Positions 59,446 through 60,000 of a stretch of 60,000 nt of DNA are shown in pieces. Location: assembly GCA_009746045.1 (NCBI GenBank), contig RPFO01000175.1, positions 126,001-186,000 on the forward strand, read 5' to 3'. A program made the translations under genes and the position numbers. The notes beneath the pieces are model-generated. The model made no database searches. It saw only the letters and a program-made list of their open reading frames with translations, and was not told where the DNA came from. This DNA comes from Mesostigma viride. Its lineage: Eukaryota > Streptophyta > Mesostigmatophyceae > Mesostigmatales > Mesostigmataceae. Within the stretch, counting starts at the first letter, position 1. Every line of letters begins with the position of its first letter.

Positions 59446-59559
59446 CACACGCATGTGCGCCCATAATGGCCCCCATGGATGATGCCTTCAGACTTTAGCC
59501 ACGCCATGCCTATAATGGGACCCCCCATGGATGTTGCATTAAGAATTTAGCCATGCTAT
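59446..59559 (+). repeat. Short tandem duplication next to LINE copy f
   Basis: Two units of about 60 bases with CATGGATG.TGC.TT.AG..TTTAGCCA.GC.ATGCC occur in a row (59475 and 59525). Confidence 0.45.
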
Positions 59560-59835
59560 GCCTATGCAGAGAGACGCTCTCTGTTGAGAAGCCATGCCCT
59601 AGCTCTTGTATAGCCATGATGATCTTCCCCCCCATGCCGGGCCCCCCTTAGTTGGGTTGAGCTCCGAGACGTCATGGTGATGCAGGTGCCCTTGGTGCAC
59701 CTAGAGCAAGTGTTGTTTACATTCCACCCAAGGTTGCAGGAAGCAGCCCAGAATGTATAAAAAGCCATATGCCCCTTCTCTGGGATATGTGCTACATATA
59801 CTCCCAACGGAGTTATGTTACTAATTAATTAATTT
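59560..59835 (+). mobile_element. LINE copy f (3' tail only)
   Basis: A plus-oriented tail with GAGAAGCCATGCCCTAGCTC, TTGTTTACATTCC and ACTCCCAACGGAGTTATGTT, ending in CTAATTAATTAATTTATTA. It has no ORF1 and is strongly 5'-truncated. Confidence 0.7.
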
Positions 59836-60000
59836 ATTATCACTGCCTGCAGTGGAACCATGGGATATTGACATGGCAGAAATGGGACATTGGTCCGTCT
59901 GACACGGCTAACTTAGCGAGTTAGCGTGACCGAGCCGAATCTGCCCACAAAGTTGTACATTGTAAGTACATTGACTAAAGCAAGACCATACTCTGCACAA

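Overview
This is eukaryotic nuclear DNA, probably from a green alga of the Chlorophyceae (volvocine-like). That is an inference from three things: an intron-containing host gene ending in a TGTAA-type poly(A) signal, PAT/kangaroo-type DIRS retrotransposons, and chromoviral Gypsy elements of algal character. Almost the whole window is transposable elements inserted into one another; there is no operon-like or prokaryotic content.

Layout. 1-2640: the 3' part of a TPR-protein gene (two exons, clean splice junction) preceded by a cluster of TGACG palindromes. 2840-15351: a minus-strand PAT-type DIRS element (DIRS-1; gag, RT-RNase H, tyrosine recombinase) whose recombinase gene is split by a 7.0 kb LTR element (3849-10849) that has near-identical LTRs, PBS, PPT and a 5-bp TSD but no coding capacity. 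15352-20371: spacer, LINE tails, a LINE ORF1 copy and a 544-bp element made of two 206-bp palindromes flanking a tRNA-like segment. 20372-31196: a nearly intact Gypsy chromovirus (chromovirus 1) with almost identical LTRs. It carries two additions: a small ORF for an RNase H1/caulimovirus-type hybrid-binding domain ahead of gag, and a long GC-rich ORF3 after the integrase. A splice donor in the leader and strong acceptors just upstream of gag and ORF3 suggest that splicing selects which ORF is translated.

31442-34960: two LINE ORF1-only copies tail to tail, with a SINE-like insert. 35204-56135: an old, broken second chromovirus whose pol gene holds a minus-strand Copia element (39131-45287) and a non-autonomous hAT element (45747-52652), the latter itself carrying a second DIRS element (DIRS-2, 47250-52636) with textbook split direct repeats. 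56136-60000: another SINE-like fragment and more LINE ORF1-only copies, again tail to tail.

Relative ages follow from nesting. Chromovirus 2 is older than Copia and hAT; hAT is older than DIRS-2; DIRS-1 is older than the non-coding LTR element. The density, nesting and inverted LINE copies fit heterochromatin, possibly pericentromeric. The most unusual items are the extra ORFs and splice-site layout of chromovirus 1, the palindrome-tRNA composite, and a Copia pol in which a retropepsin-like domain lies between integrase and RT.
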